Shown: positions 8,632 through 16,602 of the stretch, piece by piece
Layout of the letters: each line of letters starts with the position of its first letter
How positions within the stretch are numbered: position 1 is the first letter of the stretch
Assembly: GCA_016215025.1 (NCBI GenBank)
Contig: JACRMI010000076.1
Span: 62,001-126,000 of the forward strand
DNA length: 64,000 nt
Source of the DNA: Chloroflexota bacterium
GTDB taxonomy: Bacteria > Chloroflexota > Anaerolineae > UBA4142
Reading direction: 5' to 3'
Made by a program: the position numbers and the translations under genes
Notes under the pieces: generated by a model
Database searches by the model: none
What the model was told of the DNA's origin: nothing
What the model saw: only the letters and a program-made list of their open reading frames with translations

Positions 8632-10509
8632 GTGTTTCAATTATCTGAAAATCTCTTTCGCTTCACCGATACCTGTCATGTGTACGTGATTCGCACGGGG
8701 CATTCAGCCGTGCTGATCGATTTTGGCACGGGTGACGTGCTCGATCATCTTGTGGAGATTGATGTCACGCAAGTGACGGCTGTGCTGATGACGCACTTTC
8801 ATCGCGATCAAGCGCAGGGTTTGCCGCGCGCGATTGCCGAAGGTATTCCTGTCTGGGTTCCGCACGTGGAGCAGGACTTGTTTGCCCAGGTCGATTCTCA
8901 CTGGCAGGCGCGCGAAATTTCCAGAAATTACAACATGCGCCAAGATCGCTTTGCGCTGCTCGAATCGATTTCGATTGCAGGCACACTGCATGATTATGCG
9001 ACCCTGCGATTTGGCGGTCACGCGTTTACGATTGTGCCAACGCCCGGTCACACGACCGGATCGATCACGCCGCTTGCCAACATCGATGGGCAGCGCGTTG
9101 CATTTGTCGGCGATTTAATCAGCGCGCCGGGCAAAGTTGGATCAATGGCGGCGACACAGTGGACGTACAACGGCGCGGAAGGCGTGCCCATGACGATTCT
9201 GTCGGTGCTGGATTTGAAAGAGCGCGAACCGAATTTGCTTTTGCCATCGCACGGCGTGCCCATGAACGAGCCAGCGGCGGCAATCGAATTACTTGTCTTG
9301 CGTTTGCGTGAATTGCTCAATCTGCGGCACGAACATCGTCAGTTGGAATTTTTGCGTCAACAGCCGTACATCGCCATCACGTCGCATCTGCTGCGTTTGC
9401 GCGCGAGCGAATCGAACACCTACGTGTTGATTTCGAAAAGCGGCAAAGCGCTCTTTATGGACTATGGTTATGATTTTGTGACCGGCTTTGCCAACGGCAC
9501 GGACCGAGCATCGCGGCGTCCCTGGCTTTACAGTTTGCCGATGCTCAAGCGCGATTTCGGCGTGACGAAAATCGAGGTGGCGATTCCGACACACTTTCAC
9601 GACGACCATGTCGCAGGGTTGAATTTATTGCGCGAGGTCGAAGGTACGCAAATTTGGGCAGCCGAAAATTTTGTGGACATTTTGCAAAATCCTTCGCGCT
9701 ACGATTTGCCGTGCTTGTGGTATGACCCAGTACCTGCCGATAAGACCTTGCCGTTAGGCGTACCGATTCAGTGGGAAGAATATACGTTGACCTTGTACGC
9801 TCAGCCCGGACACACTGAATACGCCGTCGCAATTTATTTCGAAGTAGACCGCAAGCGCGTGCTGGCGATTGGCGATCAATACGAAGAGGATGATCCACTG
9901 CGCGTAAATTACGTGTACGAAAATCACTGGCACATTGGCGATTATCTAAAGGGCGCAGAATTGTATCGCACGCTTGCGCCCGATTTAATTTTGGCGGGAC
10001 ATTGGAAACCGTTGTGGATTACGCCCGCTGATTTGGATCAATTGATGCCGCGCGCCGAGACCTTGGATCGATTGCACCGTGATTTATTGCCGGTCGAGTC
10101 TATCGAATTGCAAAGTGCACGCGTGGAAATTCGTCCGTATCGAATCGAAGCGAATGCAGGCGAGACAATCGATTTTGAAATCGAAATCAAGAATCCGTTT
10201 GATCGTGATCAAGACACGTGCGCAGTGATCGTAGCTCCGCTGGGTTGGCACGTCGAGCCAGCCATTATCGAAACGCGAGTGCAAGCGCGTGAGCAACAGA
10301 TCGTCAAATTTTCGCTTACGTTGCCGTTTGACATCAGCGTTCGCCGCGCACGCATCGCCGTCGATTTGACGATTGGCACAACCCGCTTTGGTCAGCAAGC
10401 CGAAGCGTTGGTTTCGATTAATAGCGTGAGTAGCACCCCGAGCGGAACGGAGAGTAGTCAAAGGGTTGTCGCGAGCGAGCCGCTCGCGCTACAGGAATTA
10501 TTTCTATGA
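8632..10509 (+). CDS. Tandem metallo-beta-lactamase-fold protein with NEW3-like C-terminal domain
   Basis: The protein has 625 residues from GTG 8632, which follows AGGTGG by four bases. The first MBL domain (about 20-230) has MTHFHRDQAQGL, PTPGHTTGS and FVGDLI. The second (about 250-510) has PTHFHDDHVAGLN, QPGHTEYAVAIYF, IGDQYEEDD and AGHWKP, so both keep HxHxDH-type metal ligands or close variants. Residues about 535-605 form a beta-sandwich resembling NEW3 domains (IDFEIEIKNPFD), which are often attached to glycosidases. The extreme C-terminus is encoded by a palindromic repeat. The stop overlaps the GH38 start (ATGA). A hydrolytic role in glycan or glycoconjugate breakdown is inferred from the neighbours; the substrate is unknown. 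Confidence 0.8.
   Translation: MFQLSENLFRFTDTCHVYVIRTGHSAVLIDFGTGDVLDHLVEIDVTQVTAVLMTHFHRDQAQGLPRAIAEGIPVWVPHVEQDLFAQVDSHWQAREISRNYNMRQDRFALLESISIAGTLHDYATLRFGGHAFTIVPTPGHTTGSITPLANIDGQRVAFVGDLISAPGKVGSMAATQWTYNGAEGVPMTILSVLDLKEREPNLLLPSHGVPMNEPAAAIELLVLRLRELLNLRHEHRQLEFLRQQPYIAITSHLLRLRASESNTYVLISKSGKALFMDYGYDFVTGFANGTDRASRRPWLYSLPMLKRDFGVTKIEVAIPTHFHDDHVAGLNLLREVEGTQIWAAENFVDILQNPSRYDLPCLWYDPVPADKTLPLGVPIQWEEYTLTLYAQPGHTEYAVAIYFEVDRKRVLAIGDQYEEDDPLRVNYVYENHWHIGDYLKGAELYRTLAPDLILAGHWKPLWITPADLDQLMPRAETLDRLHRDLLPVESIELQSARVEIRPYRIEANAGETIDFEIEIKNPFDRDQDTCAVIVAPLGWHVEPAIIETRVQAREQQIVKFSLTLPFDISVRRARIAVDLTIGTTRFGQQAEALVSINSVSSTPSGTESSQRVVASEPLALQELFL
10467..10493. repeat. Small palindrome at the 3' end of the MBL gene
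   Basis: GCGAGCG pairs with CGCTCGC around 10471-10488, flanked by TGT and ACA. It encodes part of the variable C-terminal tail (VVASEPLAL). Confidence 0.7.
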
Positions 10510-12971
10510 AAGAAAAAACGCTTCATATGATTGGCAACGCCCACATCGATCCGGTGTGGTTGTGGCGTTGGCAAGAAGGATTCCAGGAGATCAAAGCGTC
10601 GTTTCGTTCGGCGCTGGATCGCCTGATTGAATATCCTGATTTTATTTTTACCGCCAGCTCGGCAGCGTACTATGAATGGATCGAAGAAAATGATCCTGGG
10701 ATGTTCGCCGAAATTTGTCAACGCGTAAAAGAAGGACGCTGGGTCATCGTCGGCGGGTGGTGGGTGCAGCCCGATTGTAATATCCCCAGCGGCGAATCGG
10801 TTGCACGTCACGCGCTTTATTCGCAGCGCTATTTTAAAGAGAAATTTGGCATCGCAGCGACGATTGGTTATTGCGTCGATAGTTTTGGGCACAATGGGAT
10901 GCTGCCCCAATTGCTCAGAAAAAGTGGAATGAACGCGTACGTTTTTATGCGTCCAATGCCACATGAAAAAAAATTGCCCGCACGCGTCTTTTGGTGGGAA
11001 TCGGATGATGGTTCACGCGTGCTGACGCTCCAACTACCGTTCGAGTATACGTCGTGGGGCGCGCGTCTCGAAAAACATTTGCAATTGTGCGCACAAGAAA
11101 TCCAATCGCCACTCGATGCGATGACGTGTTTTTATGGGGTGGGTAATCACGGCGGCGGACCCACTCGTGAAAATATCGATTTGATTCACCACCTGCAGCA
11201 AGACGAGGGGTTGCCCGATTTGCTCTTTAGCTCGCCGAATAATTTCTTTAAGCATATTACGACGCATCAATTCACACTGCCGGTGGTGCATGACGATTTG
11301 CAGCATCACGCGAGCGGATGTTACGCGGCGCATTCGGGCATCAAACGATGGAATCGCCTTGCCGAGAATCGCTTGCTCGTCGCCGAAAAATTTTCTGCGT
11401 TGATCGAAAATCATCCCAAGCGGGCGGTGAGTGAGCAAAGTAAATCGGCGCGCAAATCGAAGGACAAACTGGCGCACGCGTGGAAAAATGTCTTGTTCAA
11501 TCAATTTCACGACATCATGGCGGGCACATCCATCGAGTCGGCGTACGACGATGCGCGCGATGCGTTTGGCGAATCGACGGCAATTGCCGACCGCGTGCTC
11601 AATCATGCGCTGCAATCGCTGTCGTGGCAGATTCAGATCGAACCGGAAGATGGCATGACGCCGATGGTCGTTTTCAATCCGCACGCGTGGCAAGCGAATG
11701 CCAATGTCGAGTTGGAGATTGGCAACTTGCAAGACAACCACATTTTGCTGGACGATGATGATTGCGTTGTGCCGATGCAGCGTGTGCAATCCCTCGCGAT
11801 GACGAGCGGACGTTATCGGGTGTCGTTCATCGCCAATGTGCCACCGCTAGGTTACCGAACGTATCGCTTGGTGGTGCGGGAGGCACGTTCAAATGCGACG
11901 CACCTCCAAGGTGCGTCACATTTGAACGCAGCGCAAATCGAAAACAATCGCTTTCGTTTAGAGATCGATCCACAGACTGGATACATCAAGCAACTGTTTG
12001 ATAAAAAATTCAACGTCGACGTATTCAGCGCGGACGCCGCCAAGCCGGTGGTCATTGACGATCCGAGCGATACGTGGTCGCATGATGTGTTGAAATTCGA
12101 TCAAGTGATTGGCGCATTCACGGCGCAAAGTGTCAAGCTGATCGAACAAGGTCCGGTCAAACTAGTCTTGCGCGTCATCAGTACCTACGGTGCATCACGA
12201 CTCACTCAAGACTTTACACTTTACCAAGATATGGATCACATCGACGTGCACGTAACGGTCGATTGGCACGAGCAATTCAAAATGCTCAAGCTGCGGTATC
12301 CGGTGAATGTGCATCCAGCGCGCGCGACGTACGAAATTCCGTACGGCCATATCGAGCGACCAGCGAACGGCGATGAAGAACCGTTCCAATCTTGGCTCGA
12401 TGTTTCGGGAGTGTCGCGCGACAGCGGCGTGCCGTACGGCGTGAGCATTTTGAACGATGGCAAATACAGCGCGGATGTGAAAGATTCCGACATTGGGTTG
12501 ACCGTGTTGCGCAGTCCCATCTATGCGCATCACTCGCCTGCGATGCCGGATCCCGACAAAGAATATTCGTTCATTGATCAAGGGGTGCGGCGTTTCACGT
12601 ACAGCATCTTGCCGCATAGCGATGGTTGGGAACAAGCGCAAACACCGCGTCGCGCGGCAGAACTCAATCAGCACCCGGTCGCCTTCGTCGAGACCTATCA
12701 TCCGCATGGCACGCTGCCGCAATGCGATTCATTTGTCGTGGTGGATGCGGATAACGTGATCGTCAGCGTCGTCAAGCAAGCGGAAGACGACGATGACAGC
12801 TTGATCGTGCGCGCGTACGAAACAAATCAGACGGCGACGCGAACGGCGATTCGGTTGCTCAAGTGGAATCGCGTAATCGATGCGGCGTTCGCGCCGTGTG
12901 AGATCAAGACGTGGTGCGTGCCGCGTGATTTGAGCAAGCCCATCACCGAAACAAATCTGGTCGAGTGGTAA
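10506..12971 (+). CDS. GH38 alpha-mannosidase
   Basis: The 821-residue enzyme opens with the family zinc site NAHIDPVWLWRW. It has YCVDSFGHN with the nucleophile Asp125, a second metal-site region LFNQFHDIMAGTSI, and the long C-terminal beta domains of GH38 (DDPSDTWSHD onward). GH38 enzymes remove alpha-linked mannose with retention and need zinc. No signal peptide is visible, so it is probably cytoplasmic. It is translationally coupled to the MBL protein. Residues about 461-475 come from a 43-bp palindrome inserted in frame at the junction between the middle and C-terminal domains. Natural substrates could be mannose-containing glycans or mannosylglycerate-like compounds. Confidence 0.93.
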   Translation: MKEKTLHMIGNAHIDPVWLWRWQEGFQEIKASFRSALDRLIEYPDFIFTASSAAYYEWIEENDPGMFAEICQRVKEGRWVIVGGWWVQPDCNIPSGESVARHALYSQRYFKEKFGIAATIGYCVDSFGHNGMLPQLLRKSGMNAYVFMRPMPHEKKLPARVFWWESDDGSRVLTLQLPFEYTSWGARLEKHLQLCAQEIQSPLDAMTCFYGVGNHGGGPTRENIDLIHHLQQDEGLPDLLFSSPNNFFKHITTHQFTLPVVHDDLQHHASGCYAAHSGIKRWNRLAENRLLVAEKFSALIENHPKRAVSEQSKSARKSKDKLAHAWKNVLFNQFHDIMAGTSIESAYDDARDAFGESTAIADRVLNHALQSLSWQIQIEPEDGMTPMVVFNPHAWQANANVELEIGNLQDNHILLDDDDCVVPMQRVQSLAMTSGRYRVSFIANVPPLGYRTYRLVVREARSNATHLQGASHLNAAQIENNRFRLEIDPQTGYIKQLFDKKFNVDVFSADAAKPVVIDDPSDTWSHDVLKFDQVIGAFTAQSVKLIEQGPVKLVLRVISTYGASRLTQDFTLYQDMDHIDVHVTVDWHEQFKMLKLRYPVNVHPARATYEIPYGHIERPANGDEEPFQSWLDVSGVSRDSGVPYGVSILNDGKYSADVKDSDIGLTVLRSPIYAHHSPAMPDPDKEYSFIDQGVRRFTYSILPHSDGWEQAQTPRRAAELNQHPVAFVETYHPHGTLPQCDSFVVVDADNVIVSVVKQAEDDDDSLIVRAYETNQTATRTAIRLLKWNRVIDAAFAPCEIKTWCVPRDLSKPITETNLVEW
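11886..11928. repeat. 43-bp palindrome inserted in frame in the GH38 gene
   Basis: CGTTCAAATG and CATTTGAACG bound a core GCGACGCACCTCC / GGTGCGTCAC. The same core occurs between guaB and the radical-SAM gene at 30646-30698. Confidence 0.88.
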
Positions 12972-12982
12972 ATACTCTGCGA

Positions 12983-13062
12983 TGTCATTTCGACGAACGG
13001 GCTTTGTGAGGAGAAATCTCTCGTTCGATATAGAGAGATTTCGAGCGAAGCGAGAAATGACA
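12983..13062. repeat. 80-bp palindromic element before the GH5 gene
   Basis: The ends are TGTCATTTCG and GAAATGACA, with inner arms GAGAAATCTCTCG and GAGAGATTTCGAG. It belongs to the same family as 7545, 45469 and 62512. Confidence 0.85.
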
Positions 13063-13078
13063 TGTTGCAAAGGATACA

Positions 13079-14497
13079 ATGCATAAACTTTCAGTTCACA
13101 AAAATCAAATCGTCAATTCACTCGATCAGCCCGTGTGCTTGCGCGGCGTGTGTGTCGGCGGGTGGATGAATATGGAAAATTTCATCAACGGTTACCCCGG
13201 CTCCGAGCAGGGCGTTCGCGCGGCACTGGCGCAAGAAATCGGCGAAGGCAAGGCGCAATTTTTCTTCGATCGCTGGCTCGATTATTTTTTTGCCGAAGAC
13301 GACGTGGCGTACATCGCCTCGCTCGGCGCGAACGTCGTGCGGCTCGCGCTCAACTATCGCCATTTTGAAAGCGACGCCGAGCCGTTCAAATATCGCGAAG
13401 CTGGGTTTGCGCGACTGGATCGCATCGTCAAGTTGTGCGCCAAGTATGGAGTGTATGTCATTCTCGATTTGCACGCCGTGCAGGGATGGCAGAGTCCCGA
13501 CTGGCACTGCGACAATGCAAACGCGCCAGCGCTCTTTTGGGTGCACCCGCATTTTCAAGATCGCTGGATCGCACTCTGGCAAGAACTCGCGCGACGCTAC
13601 AAGGGCAACGCGACGATTGCAGGTTACGATGTGGTCAACGAGCCGTTGTCCGATTCACCACTCCGCGCGGAAACTTTCGACACGATTAATCGTTTATATC
13701 GCCGTGTCGTTCAAGCGATTCGTGCCGTCGATACCGATCACATTATCTTTCTCGAAGGGAATAGCTTTGGCGCGCACTTGACTGGATTCGAGCCGCCGTT
13801 CGCCGACAATATCGTTTACAGCGGTCATTCGTACAGCCCCGCCACATCCGAACCTGGCGTTTATCCTGGTACATTCCTCGGACATTATTTCGACCCGGCG
13901 GCGATGGAGCAAGCACATTTGCAGCATGAGGCATCACAGTTTGCGCAAAAGTACAATGTGCCGCTTTGGATTGGCGAGTTCGGCGCGCCGGTGAATGGCG
14001 CGGCGAGTGAGGTCCCTTATCGTCTGTGCGCGCTCGACGATCAAATTACGGCGTTTGAGAAACATCATCACCATTGGACGATTTGGACGTACAAAGATGT
14101 AGGCGTGATGAGCTTGATGATGGTCGATCCACGATCGGAATACTTGCAACTCAACGCGCACATGCTGGACTTGAAACGCCAGCTCGAATCCGATTCGTGG
14201 ATGACGTGGCTGCCGCCATCGACAACCCGCGTGAAGATGAATGCACTCGCGACGCACATACATCGCACGATTGACGAGCCTACCATTACCGAAGCGCTTG
14301 TGCGACAGAATTTATCGCGCGGCGTGATGACGAACTTGATCTCGACCTTGCTCGAACCGTTGTGGGCAAAGCAGTTCAAAAATATGTCGGAGAAGGATTG
14401 GGACCGTATTCTGCAATCGTTCGCGTTCAAGAATTGTGAGCCGCATCCGGGATTAAGTCGCATCGTCAAACAGCATCTAGCAAAATGCGTGAGCTAA
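13079..14497 (+). CDS. GH5-family glycoside hydrolase
   Basis: The 472-residue TIM-barrel enzyme has RGVCVGGWMN at the N-terminus, NVVRLALNYRHF on beta-3, GYDVVNEPLSD with the acid/base Glu188 and LWIGEFGAPV with the nucleophile Glu300. This arrangement is GH5 (cellulase-like clan A); subfamilies act on beta-glucans, mannans or glycolipids, and I cannot choose among them. No signal peptide is present. AAAGGA lies shortly before the start, immediately after a palindromic repeat. The C-terminal 90 residues are an extra helical region outside the barrel. It is the last gene of the glycosidase run, followed by a terminator hairpin. Confidence 0.88.
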   Translation: MHKLSVHKNQIVNSLDQPVCLRGVCVGGWMNMENFINGYPGSEQGVRAALAQEIGEGKAQFFFDRWLDYFFAEDDVAYIASLGANVVRLALNYRHFESDAEPFKYREAGFARLDRIVKLCAKYGVYVILDLHAVQGWQSPDWHCDNANAPALFWVHPHFQDRWIALWQELARRYKGNATIAGYDVVNEPLSDSPLRAETFDTINRLYRRVVQAIRAVDTDHIIFLEGNSFGAHLTGFEPPFADNIVYSGHSYSPATSEPGVYPGTFLGHYFDPAAMEQAHLQHEASQFAQKYNVPLWIGEFGAPVNGAASEVPYRLCALDDQITAFEKHHHHWTIWTYKDVGVMSLMMVDPRSEYLQLNAHMLDLKRQLESDSWMTWLPPSTTRVKMNALATHIHRTIDEPTITEALVRQNLSRGVMTNLISTLLEPLWAKQFKNMSEKDWDRILQSFAFKNCEPHPGLSRIVKQHLAKCVS

Positions 14498-14544
14498 CAA
14501 CGCGTAAAAACAAAGTATTCGTTGAAATTTATTGTGGGGGTGCC

Positions 14545-14573
14545 AACGCCGAGCAAGAGTTTGCTCGGCGTTT
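14545..14573 (+). terminator. Terminator-like hairpin after the GH5 gene
   Basis: AACGCCGAGCAA pairs with TTGCTCGGCGTT around a short loop and is followed by a brief T-run. It lies just before the rrf2 promoter. Confidence 0.75.
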
Positions 14574-14582
14574 AGAAAACAC

Positions 14583-14610
14583 TTGACAATTTCTGATTTG
14601 TAACTATAAT
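14583..14610 (+). promoter_or_regulatory. Consensus promoter of the Rrf2-type regulator
   Basis: TTGACA (14583-14588), a 16-bp spacer and TATAAT (14605-14610) are perfect boxes. The -10 box overlaps an upstream in-frame ATG at 14609, which therefore cannot be the start. Confidence 0.85.
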
Positions 14611-14629
14611 GGTTGCGAATCCAGAACAC

Positions 14630-15118
14630 ATGTTTACTAATGCCCGGTTTGCCGTTGCCGTTCATATCCTGACGTACGTCGCTATGCGCGGTCCAACCCA
14701 TCAATCGATAACATCCGCGATGATCGCCGAAAGTGTGGATACGAATCCCGTTGTCATTCGGCGGATTTTAGGCGTACTTCACCAAGCAAATCTGGTGGTC
14801 TCGCGGTCAGGCACGGGCGGCGGCTGGATGTTGGCGCAGCCAGCCAATACCATTACGCTGCTGCAAATTTACCGGGCGGTGAAAGAGACTCCGTTACTAT
14901 CGGTGCATCGTCATCCACCCAATGCGCGATGCCCTGTTGGACAAAATATGGTCGGCATTTTGAGTACTTATTTTGCTCAAGTTGAGAGTGTGGTGGAAAA
15001 ACAATTGGAATGTGTGACCATCGATCAAATCACGAGCGCGATTCAATCGCGCGCTCAAACCATGGCACCGCCGCGTTCGATGGCAAAGAGAACCGCTGCC
15101 GCGCGGCGCGCCGTATAA
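14630..15118 (+). CDS. Rrf2-family transcriptional regulator
   Basis: The protein has 162 residues from ATG 14630, chosen because the earlier ATG lies inside the -10 box. It has a winged helix-turn-helix (TSAMIAESVDTNPVVIRRIL) and the Rrf2 wing RSGTGGGWMLAQP, followed by a dimerisation helix. The usual three-cysteine cluster loop is absent; only single cysteines near CPVG and EC remain, as in YwnA-type members that do not hold an Fe-S cluster. The tail is basic (SMAKRTAAARRAV). It probably acts as a repressor of unknown targets and may be autoregulated. The leader is only about 13 nt and lacks a clear ribosome site. Confidence 0.85.
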   Translation: MFTNARFAVAVHILTYVAMRGPTHQSITSAMIAESVDTNPVVIRRILGVLHQANLVVSRSGTGGGWMLAQPANTITLLQIYRAVKETPLLSVHRHPPNARCPVGQNMVGILSTYFAQVESVVEKQLECVTIDQITSAIQSRAQTMAPPRSMAKRTAAARRAV

Positions 15119-15181
15119 GAATATGAGTAGAGAGCGCATATCGATTTTTTTCTGATTCCGGTTGCATTCCTGCATAAGGAA

Positions 15182-15233
15182 AAAATGACGCCACATCGTG
15201 CGCTACTCATCGACTACGATCGGGCGTCATTTT
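15182..15233 (+). terminator. Inverted repeat between the Rrf2 and sigma genes
   Basis: AAAATGACGCC pairs perfectly with GGCGTCATTTT over a 30-nt loop. It ends in T's and could terminate the rrf2 transcript in one or both directions. Confidence 0.6.
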
Positions 15234-15259
15234 AATCGTGTAGAATGTATAGGTGAAAA

Positions 15260-16273
15260 ATGCCCATCAAGAAACTGTCCCAGAACCTCTTGAAGAATAA
15301 AAAGAATATGGAGACGCTTGTTTCCGATAGCGTCAACGCAGTGGCATTGAATCCAGTTGATCCGAACGAAGTGTCTGACAACATCGCGCGATTCATGCAT
15401 CAGATCTCGCAGATTCCGCTGTTGACAGCCGAACAAGAAGTCAAACTTGCCAAGGCAATGTCGGACGGCAAACAAGCCAAGGTCCGCTTGTCTCGTGATT
15501 TGTCGCCGAGCGAAAGAACACGCCTGAACAAAATTGTCGCCGAAGGTACGCGGGCGCGCCATCACTTGATCGAAGCGAATATGCGGTTGGTGGTTTCGAT
15601 CGCCAAGAAATATACAAGCTGGGGCATACCACTTTTGGACTTGATCCAGGAAGGAAACGCCGGCTTGATCCATGCTGCGGATAAATTCGATTATCGCCGC
15701 GGATTCAAATTCTCGACGTATGCAACCTGGTGGATTCGCCAATCGGTCACGCGCGCCATCGCCGATCAAGCGCGAACGATTCGTCTGCCGGTCCATCAAT
15801 GGGAACGCGTCCGTCATTTGCGCCAAGTCTCGCAAGAGTTGATGCAAGAAAACGAACGCAAGCCATCCGTGAAAGAATTGGCCGAAGCGATGAGCATGAC
15901 GCCGCACAAAGTTGAAATGTTGCTCAAACAATCGGTGGAACCGGTATCGTTGGATTCGCCGATTGGCGATACGGACGATGCGACGTTGGGTGATCTCATT
16001 CCAGATACAATCGCTGCATCGCCCACTGACTCGGCGGTTCGGCAGATAGTGCGCGAGCATATCGAAGAGGTCTTGGGCACGCTGCCTCCGCGCGAAGAAC
16101 AAGTCCTTCGTTGGCGTTATGGCTTGACCGATGGTCAGCCGCGTACGCTCGAAGAAGTGGGTGAACTGCTCGGCAAGACGCGCGAGCGCGCGCGCCAAAT
16201 CGAAGCGGCGGCATTGCGGCGCTTGCGTCATCCAAGTCGCAGTCGCAAGCTGCACAGCTTTATCGATAATTAA
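15260..16273 (+). CDS. Sigma-70 family RNA polymerase sigma factor (group 1/2)
   Basis: The 337-residue protein has region 1.2 ([20 protein letters not shown]), region 2 with [19 protein letters not shown] and [16 protein letters not shown], region 3, and region 4 with [20 protein letters not shown]. It lacks the long region 1.1 of full-size RpoD, so it is either a short primary sigma factor or a group 2 paralogue. AGGTG lies upstream of the ATG. A TAGAAT at 15241-15246 could be its -10 box, but no good -35 box is visible. A strong terminator hairpin follows. Confidence 0.92.
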   Translation: MPIKKLSQNLLKNKKNMETLVSDSVNAVALNPVDPNEVSDNIARFMHQISQIPLLTAEQEVKLAKAMSDGKQAKVRLSRDLSPSERTRLNKIVAEGTRARHHLIEANMRLVVSIAKKYTSWGIPLLDLIQEGNAGLIHAADKFDYRRGFKFSTYATWWIRQSVTRAIADQARTIRLPVHQWERVRHLRQVSQELMQENERKPSVKELAEAMSMTPHKVEMLLKQSVEPVSLDSPIGDTDDATLGDLIPDTIAASPTDSAVRQIVREHIEEVLGTLPPREEQVLRWRYGLTDGQPRTLEEVGELLGKTRERARQIEAAALRRLRHPSRSRKLHSFIDN

Positions 16274-16285
16274 TTGACGCTGCAG

Positions 16286-16320
16286 AAAAAGCGATCCTCG
16301 AATTTCGAAGGTCGCTTTTT
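16286..16320 (+). terminator. Intrinsic terminator of the sigma factor gene
   Basis: AAAAAGCGA pairs with TCGCTTTTT around the inner TCGAA/TTCGA stem and ends in five T's. It insulates the sigma gene from the purine operon. Confidence 0.85.
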
Positions 16321-16352
16321 GTTGAAAGTCGCAAGAGCGAGTCGCCAAATTT

Positions 16353-16380
16353 TTGACCTTTACGCTGAGTATGCTATAAT
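16353..16380 (+). promoter_or_regulatory. Promoter of the purine operon
   Basis: TTGACC (16353-16358), a 16-bp spacer and TATAAT (16375-16380) give a strong promoter with a predicted start near 16387. Confidence 0.85.
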
Positions 16381-16386
16381 CGCACC

Positions 16387-16575
16387 ATAAGTCTGCGTTC
16401 CCGCAATGAGGCGGTGTGCATCTCAGGAGGGAATTCGTGTTGGTTAAATTTCCACTAACCATTCGGTGTGTAATTCAGGTCATGCGTCAAACGCATGGAG
16501 CCATGAATTGAATACGGATGAGTGTCTCTACACCTATTGTCTAACGCGCGCGCGTTTACGATAGGTGTTTTTATT
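16387..16575 (+). promoter_or_regulatory. Structured attenuator-type leader of the purine operon (class not recognised)
   Basis: The leader of about 190 nt contains hairpin 1 (TGCG/CGCA, 16394-16405), hairpin 2 (TGGTTA/TAACCA, 16441-16461) and hairpin 3 (CATGCGT/ACGCATG, 16481-16497). AATTCGTG (16432-16439) can pair with CATGAATT (16502-16509) and enclose hairpins 2 and 3. A 16-nt sequence occurs twice, 52 bases apart (16412-16427 and 16464-16479; CGGTGTGCATCTCAGG and CGGTGTGTAATTCAGG). An intrinsic terminator follows before purL. The GGTGT of either copy can pair with the ACACC of the terminator arm, so alternative folds are possible. It does not match the purine, ZTP, PRPP, guanidine, THF or T-box consensus as I know them. 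A purine-pathway riboswitch or protein-binding attenuator is the inference. Confidence 0.65.
16530..16575 (+). terminator. Intrinsic terminator inside the purine leader
   Basis: ACACCTAT (16530-16537) pairs with ATAGGTGT (16561-16568) over an inner self-complementary AACGCGCGCGCGTT stem. A T-rich tract follows directly, 28 nt before the purL start codon. Confidence 0.85.
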
Positions 16576-16602
16576 TTATTCGTTTGATTGAGGAAAGTCT
16601 TT

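Noticed and set aside
14609..14629. Upstream ATG of the Rrf2-type gene
   Set aside because: It overlaps the TATAAT box and would not be transcribed.
16387..16575. Leader as a known purine, ZTP, PRPP, THF, guanidine riboswitch or T-box
   Set aside because: None of their conserved cores as I remember them can be found; no Rfam search was possible.
16387..16575. Leader as a 6S RNA
   Set aside because: The length fits, but the 5' and 3' ends do not form the long closing stem with a central bubble.
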